64,000 nucleotides of DNA from Dermatemys mawii (taxonomy: Eukaryota > Chordata > Testudines > Dermatemydidae): positions 19,923,555 through 19,987,554 of the forward strand of contig ML677333.1 of NCBI GenBank assembly GCA_007922305.1, read 5' to 3'. Of this stretch, positions 13,688 to 25,117 are shown piece after piece. The first letter of the stretch is position 1. Every line of letters begins with the position of its first letter. The notes below the pieces were generated by a model. The model made no database searches. It worked only from the letters and a program-made list of their open reading frames with translations, and was not told the DNA's origin. Position numbers and translations under genes: made by a program.

Positions 13688-13779
13688 CTTTATAGGTTCT
13701 TCCAGCTTGCTGGAAGAATCTTTTGCTATGATGCAAGTCTAGCATTGTCCATTGTCTATATGCTCCTTCTGAGAAGTCT

Positions 13780-14880
13780 TCATTATTTATAGATCCTGTG
13801 ATAGTATTTGGTAGTGCAGATTCCCCTTAATGGGCCATCCACGCTGTCTGGCTTCTCCACTGTTGTACCTGAAAGACTGGTTGAGGGCAAACATATCTTA
13901 CAGCATATTTCAGTAACACACACATAGCAAACCATAATGTCACATACAATGATAGCACATACAATCCAACAGGCTATTAATGTTGAACATATCAAGACTT
14001 TTAGAATACATCAAAAGGCATACTTTGTACAAAACATATCATAATCATATCACCATGGGAAATATGGGGGTGCCAGGGTGTTGCTTTGGAGTACAGAGTT
14101 TCACAAGAGGATGCAATATCACAAGTCCTCCAAAATGTAAGTCATTTAATTCTGCAGAATTGAGTGTCTTTATTCATGACTGATATAAAGATACCATATA
14201 GAGTTTAGAGAAACTAATAGCAAAAGTAAAGTAACAGAATACAAAGATAACTAACTAGCCAACTTAATTCTTTTATCTAAATGTTCATTCAAAAGATAGT
14301 CTCTATCCCTGAGCCAAAGGTATAATTCCATTAGCTAGCTTCAGTTGTAGCTTTTATCCTCTGACCAACTCAGAGCAGACATGTAATGGGTTACATAAGT
14401 AAGAGTACTAAATCTCATTCTACATAAAACAAACCCAAGTGCAAAGATTAACAGACTGTTTCTGGGAGGATGAGACTGGCTTCTGCCACATTGGAGATGT
14501 GGTTGTCTTCCCAGCTCTGTTAGAAGTGACTTTGTGCACACTGTTCGTTATTTCAACTGTATAGCAGGGAGGTTTCTCTCCTAGCATGAGGTGTGAGACC
14601 TAGATCAATAAGAAGAGTTCTGAACAGAACTCTTAACAGTAGTCATTGGAAGAGGTGGACTAGAACATATGTCTCCTGTCAGTGAATCTTCCCTGGACCA
14701 AATCGCATTTTGGTGGGCTGAGCAGGACGTGGATGCTTCCTGTTTGTCTCCTGTCCAAAGTTCAGTTCCATGTGGCTGCTTGACTATGATGCAGGGAGCT
14801 CAGTGGCCCAGGAAGCACACATTTTGCATTTGAGAATTTAGGAGCAAGCCTCCAACAAGCTACACTGTAAAATACATTTC
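13780..14880 (-). mobile_element. Possible LTR-retroelement remnant
   Basis: No coding frame. The sequence style ('acagcatatttcagtaacac', runs of 'cacatacaatgatagcac', 'tttggagtacagagttt') resembles minus-strand LTR material I associate with turtle endogenous LTR elements. No ends, target duplication or protein motifs were found. Confidence 0.25.
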
Positions 14881-15039
14881 TCTGACCCCAGGACTATTCC
14901 TCTGCCATAATTCAAGTACCTACTGTAGGAATAATAGGGTTATATTTTAAGGGAAATATTGAATGGGCTCAGAAATAACTGTTAAGGATTTTACCTTCTT
15001 ATGCTATGTAGGTTACTTTGTCTGCATTGATGATTTGGG

Positions 15040-15830
15040 AACTAAAACAATTCAGTGTGTCTTACAAATTTATTAAAAGATTAAACAGACAGTTATAAAA
15101 CAAATAAAAATCTAAGCAAAATATGCTGCTAGCCGGGTAAATTAGTTTTTCTGACTTAATTTACAAGGAATACATTACAAAGTCAAACTGATATTAGAGT
15201 TGGGATATAATCAATAAGTTAATGGCTCATTTTATCGGGTTTGCCAATTACCACACTTAGTAATTAAATCATACTGACTAAGTTAAAAAAAAACAACAAC
15301 AGTCCTTCTCAAGGTTTTGCAGAAACATTGATGGGAGAATCCATTTTCCTTTAACCTGATTAATTTAACTCAAAGTCTGTTGAAAGCACTTTTGTTTCTT
15401 TATCTTGATTTATAAGGAAGTACAACTTTCAAAATGATTTTCTGCTTCTACTTGGTTACATCTTAGGCATGGCCTAGTCAGGGTGAGTTCTCTTCTGTTC
15501 TCCTCAGGGTAGCTGGTTCAGGAAATGGAGCAGGATGCAGCTGTGGGTATCTTGTTTGCATGAGGGAATTTTTCTAATCCCCTGCTCTTTCTCTGCATGG
15601 TTTGCATCTTTTGTAGGGATTAGTAATTCACCTGTTCCTCCCCAGGGAATCTTCTTGTCCAATTAGAGGTTCCTGCATATTGATATTGGTCATCAAGGAC
15701 CAATGATTTGACACCCTTGTCTTTAATTACATCAAAGGTGGATATGTTGCAATCCAATTTACAAACAGTGTCTAACTGCAAACAGTTGTCTCTGGAAAAC
15801 AGGACACAAGAAGTTGCCACGCGATAAAGA
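15040..15830 (-). mobile_element. Possible LTR fragment
   Basis: Read on the minus strand it has 'ttttaataaatttgtaagac' at its far end, a poly(A)-signal-like LTR R-region arrangement, and a GC-richer upstream part with no open frame. This suggests an old LTR in reverse. There are no clear TG...CA ends or target duplication. Confidence 0.33.
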
Positions 15831-17450
15831 ATTAGTAGCCAAGTTCTGCTTTAGGCTCCCAACTCAGAATTTTTGATTGTTTAAATATCATCATGACTTA
15901 TTCAAGGTTATGTGTTTCCTGATTTCCACAAATCTCATGACAGTGAGTTAATTATGATACTGTGAAAATAACCTATGAAGTGGTGTAGTACCCAGGACAT
16001 GTGTGTAGCCCTTTTCCTAAAGATCATTTGCTGACATAAAAAAGCTGCTTTAAACATTTCTTGGCAATGCTAACTTTTTGTTATATGTTTGTTCACTCAA
16101 AGTCACTCCGGCCTGAATTCAAATACAGCCTGTATTTCTTACACTACTCCAAACTATGATGACATTAGAGCTGCTAAATTCCCAACCCTCAACCATTTAT
16201 TTTGAACACCAGCAAAAAATCCCTATTTTTCACTTGCATTATTCTAAAAATAGATTTTTATCCCAATTAAAAAATAAAATAACCTGAGGCAGAGACCAAG
16301 CATGTACAATCGGAGTCAAACTAATTCATAAGCAATTGAAATTAGGAAGAGGATTATAATGAGGCAACTGTAATACAGATGTGGCTGTCATGCATGCGTA
16401 TATCTACACACAAACACACATATATGTACATATGAGAAATGAATAGTTACAATGTACTCTTCTTGACAAAGAGATTAATATAGTATGTCTTGTGGAATTA
16501 TTATATTTAAAAAATCCCATATTAATTGTTTTTGGTCTATGTCAGTAGTCTGGGCTTGAGGTCCCTCTCTAGTCTTGACTACTGCTTAAGAGTTTTCCCT
16601 CATGGTTCATAGGACTCTACCCATCCCTTTGTCTGATCCTCTACCCAGCAGAATTTAACATTCAAGGTTTAATCTGAGAAAAATGGATAAAAGTATTCTG
16701 AGTTATCTAGGCTGCCTACGGTTAGGCAGTTAGCTACATATCGTGCTTATAATCTGATGATTTTGTGTTCAATCCTTCATGAAAGCATTTACTTTCCTAT
16801 TCTTTTCTCCAAGATTAGTGTTTGAGAACACAGTGTATTTATCCAAGTGCTGAGCTAATCTAATTCTGAGCACCTACATTAAAGTTAATTCATATTTTAA
16901 AAAGAGAAGCAAACATTGGAATTGTCTCTTACAATTACAGTTTCCAAAAGGTATTAGATAAGTAAACACATTTAGACAAAGCACACTAAATTGAATCCTC
17001 CGTTTATTAGAAAAAGAATATTCTTGTACTTGGAAAATTTCACTAACTCACAAAGTGCTCACATTTAGTCACTTTCAGAGAGAGTATTTTAAGCACTGAT
17101 TTACTCCCTCCCCCACCCCCAAAATGAATGTGTATAAACAAATTCATGCATTCATATATCTTCTCCTGGACATCAGTGACATAACCTCTTATAAGAATGG
17201 CCTAATTCAACCCTCAGCTTGTGCTAGGGGAGAGTCTCAGACCTCTGAATCAGACCTGATGGTGAACAGAGAGGGAAAGAATGCAAGCTCTGTGGCATGT
17301 TCCCTTTACCACTATGGAAGTCACTTGGCAGGTGCAGAGTGAAAGTCAAGCTCTGAAGTTTCTGAGGGAATTAATGGGATTGGAGGAATGGTTATAGGTT
17401 ATAGGAACTGGTTCTTTGTGCTGTTCTCAGTGTGGATCCCACTGTAGGTA
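15831..17450. other. Intergenic DNA, no gene recognised
   Basis: AT-rich, with a short CA/TA-rich patch near 16400-16435. No repeat family or gene is supported. Confidence 0.55.
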
Positions 17451-17451
17451 C

Positions 17452-17808
17452 ACATAGAATCACATGACTGGAAGAGACCTCAAGAGGTCATCTAGTCCAG
17501 TCCCCTGCACTCATGGCAGGACTATGTATTATCTCTAGACGATCCCAGACAAGTGTTTGTCTAAGCTACTCTTAAAAATCTTCAATAATGGAGATTCCAC
17601 AACCTCCGTAGGCAATTAATTCCAGTGCTTAACCACCCTGACAGTTAGGAAGTTATTCCTATCATTTTTTAATTTTAGTCCTTTCCTCCAAAGCACTTGC
17701 AACCCCTCCCAGCTTGGTATCATCTGCAAACTTTATAAGTGTATTCTCTATGCCATTATCTATGAAGTGGGTTCTAGCCCATGAAAGCTTATGCCATTAT
17801 CTAAATCA
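17452..17808 (-). mobile_element. CR1 LINE 3' part, with a small PLE insertion
   Basis: Begins 'catagaatcacatgactgg' and continues 'gacctcaagaggtcatctag' and 'ccagtcccctgcactcat', the reverse complement of a CR1 3' end of the (ATTCTATG)n type. At 17700-17762 it moves into an ORF2-derived segment ('cagcttggtatcatctgcaa'). A 28-bp PLE tail piece with duplicated target interrupts it at 17763-17790. 5' truncated, with no intact frame. Confidence 0.85.
17763..17790 (+). mobile_element. Tiny PLE tail insertion, 28 bp, with TSD
   Basis: The insert matches the core of the PLE tail (plus orientation: 'gaagtgggttctagccc', 'atgaaagctt'). It is bracketed by a perfect 13-bp direct repeat, ATGCCATTATCTA, at 17750-17762 and 17791-17803 (14 bp if the preceding T is counted). 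The first bases of the duplicate (ATGC) also continue the PLE consensus, so the true join is ambiguous by a few bases. Confidence 0.7.
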
Positions 17809-17809
17809 T

Positions 17810-18527
17810 AGGACCTAATCACATCAACCACACCTCAGGGGTTGGTTCACCAGCACATCTACCAAAGTGATATATGTCATCATGTGCCAGCAATGCCCTT
17901 CTGCCACGTAGATTGGCCGAATTGGACAGTGTCTATGCAAAAGAATAAAATGGACATAAATCTGACACCAGGAATCATAATATTCAAAAACCAGTAGGAG
18001 AACACTTCAATCTCTCTGGTCACTCACTAACAGACTTAAAAATGGCAATTCTTCAACAAAAAACCTTCAAAACCAGACTCCAATGAGTAACAGCTAAAGT
18101 GGAATTAATTTGCAAACTGGATACCATTACATTAGGCTTGAATAAAGACTGGCAGTGTCTGGGTCATTACACAAACTGAATCTATTTCCCCATGTTTGCA
18201 ATCTACTTCCCCGTGTTAAGTATCCCCCTACTGTTACTCACGCCTTCTTGCCAACTGCTTGAAATAGGCCATTCTGATTATCACTACAAAAGTTTTTTTC
18301 CCCTCTTGCTGATAATAGCTCACCTTAATTGATTAAGCCATTTAAAGTTGGTATGGCAACCTCCACCTTTTTATGTTCTCTGTATATATATATCTTCCTA
18401 CTGTATGTTCCACCCTATGCATCTGATGAAGTGGGTTCAAGCCACTTCAAAGCTTATGCCCAAGTAAATCTGTACTCCTTGTTCTTTTTGCGGATATAGA
18501 CTAACACGACTACTACTCTGAAACCTG
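17810..18527 (+). mobile_element. Penelope-like element, 3' part (GIY-YIG remnant plus tail)
   Basis: Starts at 'gacctaatcacatcaacc'. Its translation keeps the end of the PLE GIY-YIG nuclease region ('NGHKSDTRNHNIQKPVGEHF', 'HSLTDLKMAILQQKTF') with an early frameshift and stop. A long 3' UTR and the tail follow ('gatgaagtgggttcaagcc', 'agcttatgcccaagtaaatc', 'tagactaacacgactactac'). It is colinear with the copy at 32449-33167, which links the tail sequence to the nuclease-coding element rather than to a separate SINE. 5' truncated, with no reverse transcriptase part. No clear target duplication. Confidence 0.8.
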
Positions 18528-18529
18528 CC

Positions 18530-19045
18530 ACCAGTAATTAGCTACACAAATTAACATAGAGGAATTTATCCAATAGGAAATCTATTACAAACTTCAAAGA
18601 GACATATAGACAATGACATTATTTTATCCATGATTCATCCAAATGTTAATATTCCCTTTTGATCTCTGAATCAATAGTTATAATGACGGACAGGAACTGT
18701 TTATTTACCAGTAGCATCTAAGATACACGCAATTAGTATTACATCTAACAACATAGGTTTGCATTTCAAAATTCTAGCCTATTTAGCATGAATGGCCCTA
18801 ATTATCATTCGCATACCTTTCTAACATGACTTTAAAAATGGGCTTTGCATCATTCAGCTGCAAGCTATTTTGCCCTTTCTAGCCATGTGTCACAAAAGGT
18901 TTTAACAGGATTAAAACAGTACACATATTATGCAGAGTCAAGGCAGTGCAAACAAAGAATTGAAGTTTCAAGCTATGTAAAGAGAAGGAATTCTTCATTT
19001 GTATATATTCCAAAGCTACAAGCCTGAGTTTAAATAGTCATTTAT
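18530..19045. other. Intergenic DNA, no gene recognised
   Basis: AT-rich; no known repeat or gene-like frame. Confidence 0.5.
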
Positions 19046-19290
19046 TACAAGGTGTTTGCAGTAATTGGTGTTACTGAAATCTGGTGAGATTATTCACACA
19101 ACTGGAATTTAAAAATATAATGACTAAATATATCCCATTTGGGGAAGATAGAGTGATCAGAAAGGGAGAAGGGTAGCACTGTTTACCAAAGATACCATCC
19201 CTGGGATATAAACGTTACCATTCCCAGGATGTAAATGTTAAGGTGGGTGGTAGATGGATTTTTGGAGGGGAAGAGGTTGTTTAACGGATA
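19046..19290 (+). mobile_element. CR1 endonuclease fragment
   Basis: The translation 'VIGVTEIW' followed by a stop, then 'DYSHNW' and residues reading GEDRV..KGEGG, corresponds to the APE-type endonuclease region of CR1 ('..VTETW.DDSHDW.. FRRDR...GGGVALYV'). Heavily decayed and short, immediately upstream of the L1 remnant. Confidence 0.5.
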
Positions 19291-19544
19291 GGCACGCAGA
19301 AGCTGTCAGTTAAGCTGGTGTCAATTAGCAGCTGAATAATCACTGATTTTTATGTTTATAAAGTTTTGTTCCTAGAATGTACAGGGCCTTAATGAATCCT
19401 CCAAGAGAAATCAAAACTTTGGGGCACTTCATATCAAATGGATGTCACATAGCTTTCCTTCAAGAGACCCATTTAAGGGATGAAGATATAGACAGAATTA
19501 AAAAACTACGGGTGGGATATGACTATCACTCCTCTTTCAGAAAG

Positions 19545-19635
19545 GACAGGAGAACTTGTGGCATCTTAGAGACTAACAAATTTATTTAAGCATGAGCTTT
19601 CGTAGGCTACAGCCCACTTCATCAGAAGCAGGGAA
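19545..19635 (-). mobile_element. PLE tail inside the L1 endonuclease region
   Basis: Reverse-orientation tail: 'aggagaacttgtggcatctt', 'agagactaacaaatttattt', 'agcatgagctttcgtaggct', 'acagcccacttcatcagaag'. It interrupts the L1 endonuclease coding sequence after 'GYDYHSSFRKD'. No clear target duplication was found. Confidence 0.82.
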
Positions 19636-20030
19636 ACAGAGATACTAATCTGCAGAGCCTAGCTCTCCAATTTATTCAGTTGTGATTGGATCCAGAGAGC
19701 AGATACATAATAATTGAAGAGATTTTCAATATTAAGATTAATTATAGGGAGTGTATATAACCCTACTGGTGGGAATGCACCCTTTCTTTGGAATAAGTCT
19801 GCAATAGAGCTGATATCCAGTGGTACAAGGAGGAGATTGGAATGCTGTCATGGATGATATATCATAGATAAATCTCAGTATTTAAGGTGAAAATCTCAGG
19901 CCTTTGCAAACCATCAATTATCCCTGCTGAAAGGTATTGGACTAGTGGAAATCTGGAGATTGACGCATCCTACAAAGTGTAACCACACATTTCTCCCAGG
20001 TTCATGCCTCCTTTTCCAGATTTCATTTTT

Positions 20031-21148
20031 TTTTAAATGATATAGATGGTCCTAGTGTAATGTCCCAGATGTACTGGAGGTTGCTGGATCCAAAGAGCAA
20101 CGGGAGCAGCACCAGTTGGCTGCTCAAAAACAGCCTCATGATGTTTACAATGTTTGCTTGTTTGTTTTTCTTAAAAGAGGACCCCAAAATAGTGGCTGGG
20201 GGTCATGTCTGGAGAACTCCAAGGATTCTGAGGCAATTAAAGTACAGTGCGCTTGAGCCTGAGATATTTTGGGGTGAGAGATAGCAAGAAGAACAGGGGG
20301 TAGCTTCCCCTATCCCTTTGGGGGCGCTACTGTGAGGAGGCCAAACAAGCAGCAGCAGCAATGGAGGGAGGCTACCCAGCACTGGGGGGCTGAGGGCGAG
20401 AGAGGGAGAGAAAGAGAAAGAGACCACTAGCAAGGGAGGCAGCGAATGGCACCAGAAAGTAAATAGGGATTAAGTGGATAGGGACTCCAGTGGCTGAGAT
20501 GCATCATCAGAGAGGTGACAAGAACAGAGCTGAAAAGAAGAAAGTCCAGTTCATGATGGCCAGGAAAGACAAAGACAGTAAGGATAGCTATAAAATGGAC
20601 AGTACCCAGAAAAGGAGATATAGTAGCAGGGAAAAGTTAAAGGAAGAATGATACAGTTAATCAGGGGGAAAAATAACGTGAGTCTCTAAGTACTCTAATA
20701 AATTATTAGAAAAAAATGTTAGAAAACTGAGAAGTAAAGCAAGGATGAAATGTGATGGAAATAAGCCGTAATAAAATAGAAACTATAATTAAAGAGAAAT
20801 AGTCTTAAGAAATAAGGAGGGAGTGAGCTGGAGCAAAAGTAGGAGAATAGTAAGGACAGTTAAAATAAAACATCCCAAGAGCATCTTAAGTTATACATGG
20901 TTAAGTGACAGGAATAGAGAAATTGTCAGAGAGAAAAGGAACAATAAACCAGAAAGGAGTTCAGTGCAGGGAGAGTGCGTCCCATCACACACCTCTAATT
21001 TTCAGTTAAATTAAGAAAAATGTCGGGGATGCCTTCTGTTGCCTCTACAGTTATATACCCATGGAACCGCTACCAGCATATATCAACAGAGATCCTCCAT
21101 TAAAGGAATTACCACCTGGGATAAAGAGTACAAGATTAGTGTATATAC
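20031..21148. other. Unrecognised segment within the L1 copy
   Basis: Lies between the L1 endonuclease and the C-terminal block, where fingers and palm of the RT would be expected. I cannot recognise RT motifs. Base composition changes: 20300-20440 is purine-rich with 'gagagagggagagaaag', and 20460-21010 is A/G-rich with stops. It may be another insertion of unknown type or strongly decayed L1. Confidence 0.4.
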
Positions 21149-21335
21149 CAGTGGTTGTGGACCGCATGTGGTACATCAGGGTAATCCACTGGTGGGCCAC
21201 CAGTCAATTTGTTTACATTTGCACAGTCACCCACAGTTCCCATTGTGTAAAAGTAAACAAACTATCTCATGGCCCGCTGGCGGATTACCCTGACAGGCTG
21301 CGTACAGCCCACGGGCTGCAGATTGTCCAACATTG
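21149..21335. mobile_element. hAT MITE, fold-back, 187 bp
   Basis: Starts CAGTGGTTGTGGACCGCATG and ends with the inverse of CAATGTTGGACAATCTGCAG. Long inner arms pair 'tcagggtaatccactgg' with 'ggcggattaccctgac'. Flanks are gtatatac and ttatatat, matching at 6 of 8 positions, consistent with a decayed 8-bp hAT target duplication. It belongs to a family of GC-rich hAT MITEs; a fragment of the same family lies near 39310-39362. No coding sequence. It sits inside the L1 copy. Confidence 0.75.
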
Positions 21336-23089
21336 TTATATATGAATGATATTCTGCTCACTCTCAAAAATCCTTCCCTTTCGATTTCATCACTACTATC
21401 TGCAGTGAACTATTTCAGTAAGATATCAAGATTTCAGATAAGCTCTAACAAGTTTTAAGTATTTCTGGTAGACAAAATCCATCTCAAATACAATCATTCC
21501 CCTTTCATTCATGTAAAAAGATAACCTACTTAGGCATCAGGATATGCTCTGGTTTATCAAAGATAGTATCTGCAAACATGGATATCAGACTCAGAAGTGG
21601 CAAAAGACAGAGAAATAGCATTCACTACCAATATCTTTGTTAGGAAGGCAAAAGCTATTAAAATGAACGTCAATCCAAATTTAATGTTTATGTTTAGCTA
21701 AATTCCACTTAAACTTCCTGCTTCAATTTCCACAAGAATAAATAGAGTTGTACAACAATTCTTATGGAATACAAAGACACCATAGATATCCCACAAGATA
21801 CTAAAGAAATCATGGCCCAATGGTGGGGGGAAGGGCTGGGATTATATCTGGGATTAGATCTGATTTGTATTCATATCACCTGGTTTTTCAAGTAAGAGTT
21901 TTAATAAAAAATGGTACCATCCCATCAACTCTTCCCAAATCCTAATGTAGTTTGAGATTGAAGACAAATTAGTTAACCTCTTTGGCTCTCTCTCTGAACT
22001 ACAATTTTTAAAATTGTTGCCTGTGACTATAGGATAAAGCACAGTATTAATGTCTTCTTGGAGTATTTTTCAGAAAATCAAGTTCTTTACTACATCTAAT
22101 TTCACAAACTATCCTTCCGTGCCAACCTGGAACAATCTCTGATTGACCTTCGCTAATAGCTCAAAATCCACTTGGTTAAACAAGTTACCAAATGGACAAC
22201 TTTAGCTCCCTTCACATATCTCCATGATAAACACCAGCTGTCAATAGAACACAATCCTTTCTATAATAATCTCTGACGCAAAATTATAAAGGAGCTGAGG
22301 AGTTTTTGGCAGGCCACAGATAAGATTACACTTGAAGTGCACCTTAAAAAATATGCTAGCCAAAAGCATTTTATGGGTAACACATACAAATGTCTGAACT
22401 CCTTGATTTATCCTACTATATCATAAAAGAAAAAATGGAAGAAAGAGCTAAATATCTCCATTTCATCTGATAGGTGAGATAATATCTGGCACAATATACG
22501 CAGACAATCCAGTTCTTTGTTTTTCAGAACAAAATTCTAACAGATATTATTGGACTCCTGAGTGATTAAATCTGAACTCGCACCACATGGTAAATGTTGG
22601 AAATGTGACAGTTCCGACGCAAATCTATCATATGTAGTCTTTGAATGTTAAAGTATATCCACATTTTGGATGGAAGTGTGTAATACTCTATCCAAGGCAA
22701 CTGGAATAGTGGTTTCCTCTACATCAAGTCTCTGTGTTTGGGGCATTCTAAAATAGTGATTCTCAAAGGGTCCTTAGAGATTGCACAGGGGATCCACAAA
22801 ACATTATGGAAAAATTAAAAAATAACCTCACCACACATCTGCATTGCCTATCTATTAAAACCAACAAATCTACTATTTTTGTATACACAATATATTCCAT
22901 CGTGTATGAACACCACCATAATACATTGTATAACCATCAACATAAAAAATCTCATTGCTTTGCAACAGCAAATGAGAAGTGGAGTCTGTTTTTATTTGTT
23001 TGTTTTTTGATGACTAAGATGTCTTTGGTGGGTAGAAATGGGTATTTTTACAGTGTGCGAGCAAATTACATTGAAAATGTATAAGTTTG

Positions 23090-24860
23090 TAAAATGTCTT
23101 CATACTAGTATGGCTAGTTGTGCTGAAGCTAGAGACAATGCAGAGTCATATAGTAAGAAACAGATGAAGAACAGAAAATTTGACAAAAGTTATATTGATT
23201 TTGGTTTTACAGAATTTAGTGATGGATGACTGCAGTGGATTGTATGCTTACAAATCCTATCAAATGAAGCAATGAAACCTGAAAAGTTGAAATGACACCT
23301 CACAACAAGGCACGTGTAGTGTAAAGTTAAATCCAGAGACTTTTTTCAACAAAAGAAAGAAGAATACAATTGACAGAAAACTCAAATGATAACCATAACA
23401 TTGGTTCTGAATAAGGCTCTAAAAGCATCTCTCTTAACTGCACTTTGGATTGCAAAGAATAAAAATTCCCATACCACTGGGGAAAAACATATTCTTTCAG
23501 CTTCTGTAAAAATGTATGAAGTAATAGTAAGCGAAGAAATTTAATGCCATGCCACTTTCTAACAACATAGTTAGTAGGAGAATTGAAGAGCTTTCAAATG
23601 ATGTAAAATGCTAACTAATTGAAAGACCAGGTACATGTGAAGAGTTTGCAATTCAGCTTGATCAGACAATTGATGTTGGTAATGCAGCACAATTATTAGT
23701 TCTTGTTCGTTATGTTTGCTTGGGGGAAATTGTGGAAGATTTTCTTTTTTTGTCAGAAATTACCAGAACGGGCAACAGGTCAGGAAATATTCGAATTATT
23801 GGACAATTTCATGAAAACTGAATTGTTGAACTGGGAAAAGTGTATTGTTGTTTGCATTGGCATTGTTGCCACTGTAACAGGCAACTGGTGTTGCAGCAAG
23901 AATATAAGCCATAAACCTACAGGTAAACGTAACACACTGCATATTGCATTGCCAGGCCCCTGCATCAAAGAAAATGGAACCCAAATTACATGATGTGCAG
24001 CCGTGACGGTTGTGAATTTTTTGAAGTTCTGGCCTTTGAATTCCCACCTTTTTTCAAAGCTGTGTTTAGAAATGGATGCAGGACATGACAAATTATATGG
24101 AAATCCATTGGTTATCTTGCAACAGAGTGTTGGAAAAAGGTTTGGAGCTTCACAAAGAGCTGCTGGGTTTTCTTTCTGTGCACAATCCCAGGATCTCTGC
24201 AAACTTTTCTGACCTGATATGGATCACGAATCTTGCATAACTTGCAGACATTTTTAACTTGTTGAATGCACTGAACCTGTCCACACAATGGGGTGATACA
24301 ACCATACTTTGAGGTGAGTGAAAAGACAGCAGCATTTCAGAAGAAAGTAGAGATCTGGAAAATTAGACTGAGTAGTGGAATCTCAGATATGTTTCTGCTA
24401 CTGACAGAATTCCTGGATACTAATAGCATGACAATTGACTGTGCGTGAGAGATATCATCATTGTTCATCTTTCAACTTCGGTATTTCAGTGTTTATTTTA
24501 ACAATATAAATATGTAGGAATAAGACTGGGTTCAGGATCGATTCTCAATTTTTGCCATGTCATCTTGCCATATGAGTGGAAAAGCAAACAGGAGCTGCTC
24601 AAACTATTCTATGACCACACACTAAAAATTAAGTTTCAGGAAGAGACACCTTGCCAGTGTTGGACAACTGTTGCTGCAGAGTACAGTTTTAGTTACAGAA
24701 GCAATGAAAGTGTTGCTATCTTTCCCAACAACATATATATGTGAAGAAACATCATTCTCTATGAAGACAAAGTTTGGGTCCTGACTGGAAACGGGGAATG
24801 ATCTACAAGTTTGCTTGTCAACCATCACACCAACAATAGATAGACTTTGCAGTGCGAAGC
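23090..24860 (+). pseudogene. hAT-Charlie transposase pseudogene (ZBED5-like)
   Basis: Pieces of a BED-finger hAT transposase appear in order on the plus strand. 'RKFDKSYIDFGFTEF' is the N-terminal region. 'VCLQILSNEAMKPEKLK' followed by a stop and 'HLTTRH' is the BED zinc finger; its first zinc cysteine reads Trp in the window (TGG near 23238) while the second Cys and the His pair remain. 'LPERATGQEIFELLDNFMK' with 'LNWEKCIVVC' is the core region around the RNase-H-like fold, and 'NFLKFWPLNSHLFSKLCLEM' follows. Decayed C-terminal dimerisation (hATC) motifs lie at about 24640-24800. Stops and frameshifts occur throughout. The family resembles the transposases that gave rise to host genes such as ZBED5, but nothing here suggests domestication. 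Confidence 0.8.
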
Positions 24861-24949
24861 AGGTACACCCATCTCACTAATATCTATAAATATTCTTATA
24901 CTCTTTTTTTCTTATAGCATTGCTAACAGGAAGTACACATATACTTTTG

Positions 24950-25117
24950 GGCATAAACTTCCACAGATTAAAAACCCACTTCTTCAGATGCATCTGAAGA
25001 AGTGGGTTTTTAACCCATGAAAACTTATGGCCAAATAAAACTGTTAGTCTTTAAGGCGCCACTGAGTCCTTGTTGTTTTTGTGGATACAGACTAATATGA
25101 CTACCCCTTGATACTTG
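24950..25117. mobile_element. Fold-back PLE tail insertion with 13-bp TSD
   Basis: Two copies of the PLE tail lie head to head. The right, longer copy is in plus orientation and runs to 'gactaccccttgatactt'. The left copy is inverted and shorter ('ggcataaacttccacag'). They meet in a perfect palindrome at 24968-25013. A perfect 13-bp direct repeat, ACATATACTTTTG, flanks the whole (24937-24949 and 25118-25130), so the inverted structure arrived in one event. It is nested in the hAT element, which is nested in L1. Confidence 0.85.
24968..25013. repeat. 46-bp perfect palindrome
   Basis: Each arm is 23 bases, centred between 24990 and 24991 in 'atgcat'. The arms contain 'aaaaacccacttcttcag' and its exact complement. 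It is the junction of the two inverted PLE tails and has no spacer, so it could extrude as a hairpin. Confidence 0.95.

Noticed and set aside
17810..18527. Tail sequences as a tRNA-derived SINE
   Set aside because: No pol III A/B boxes are visible and longer copies continue into GIY-YIG codons, so a Penelope-like origin fits better.
23780..24202. 140-codon open frame on the minus strand
   Set aside because: It lies antisense to the hAT-Charlie transposase remnant, has no recognisable domain, and the plus strand accounts for the sequence.
24968..25013. Palindrome as a transcription terminator or replication origin
   Set aside because: It is the junction of two inverted PLE tails bounded by one target duplication, which explains it fully.
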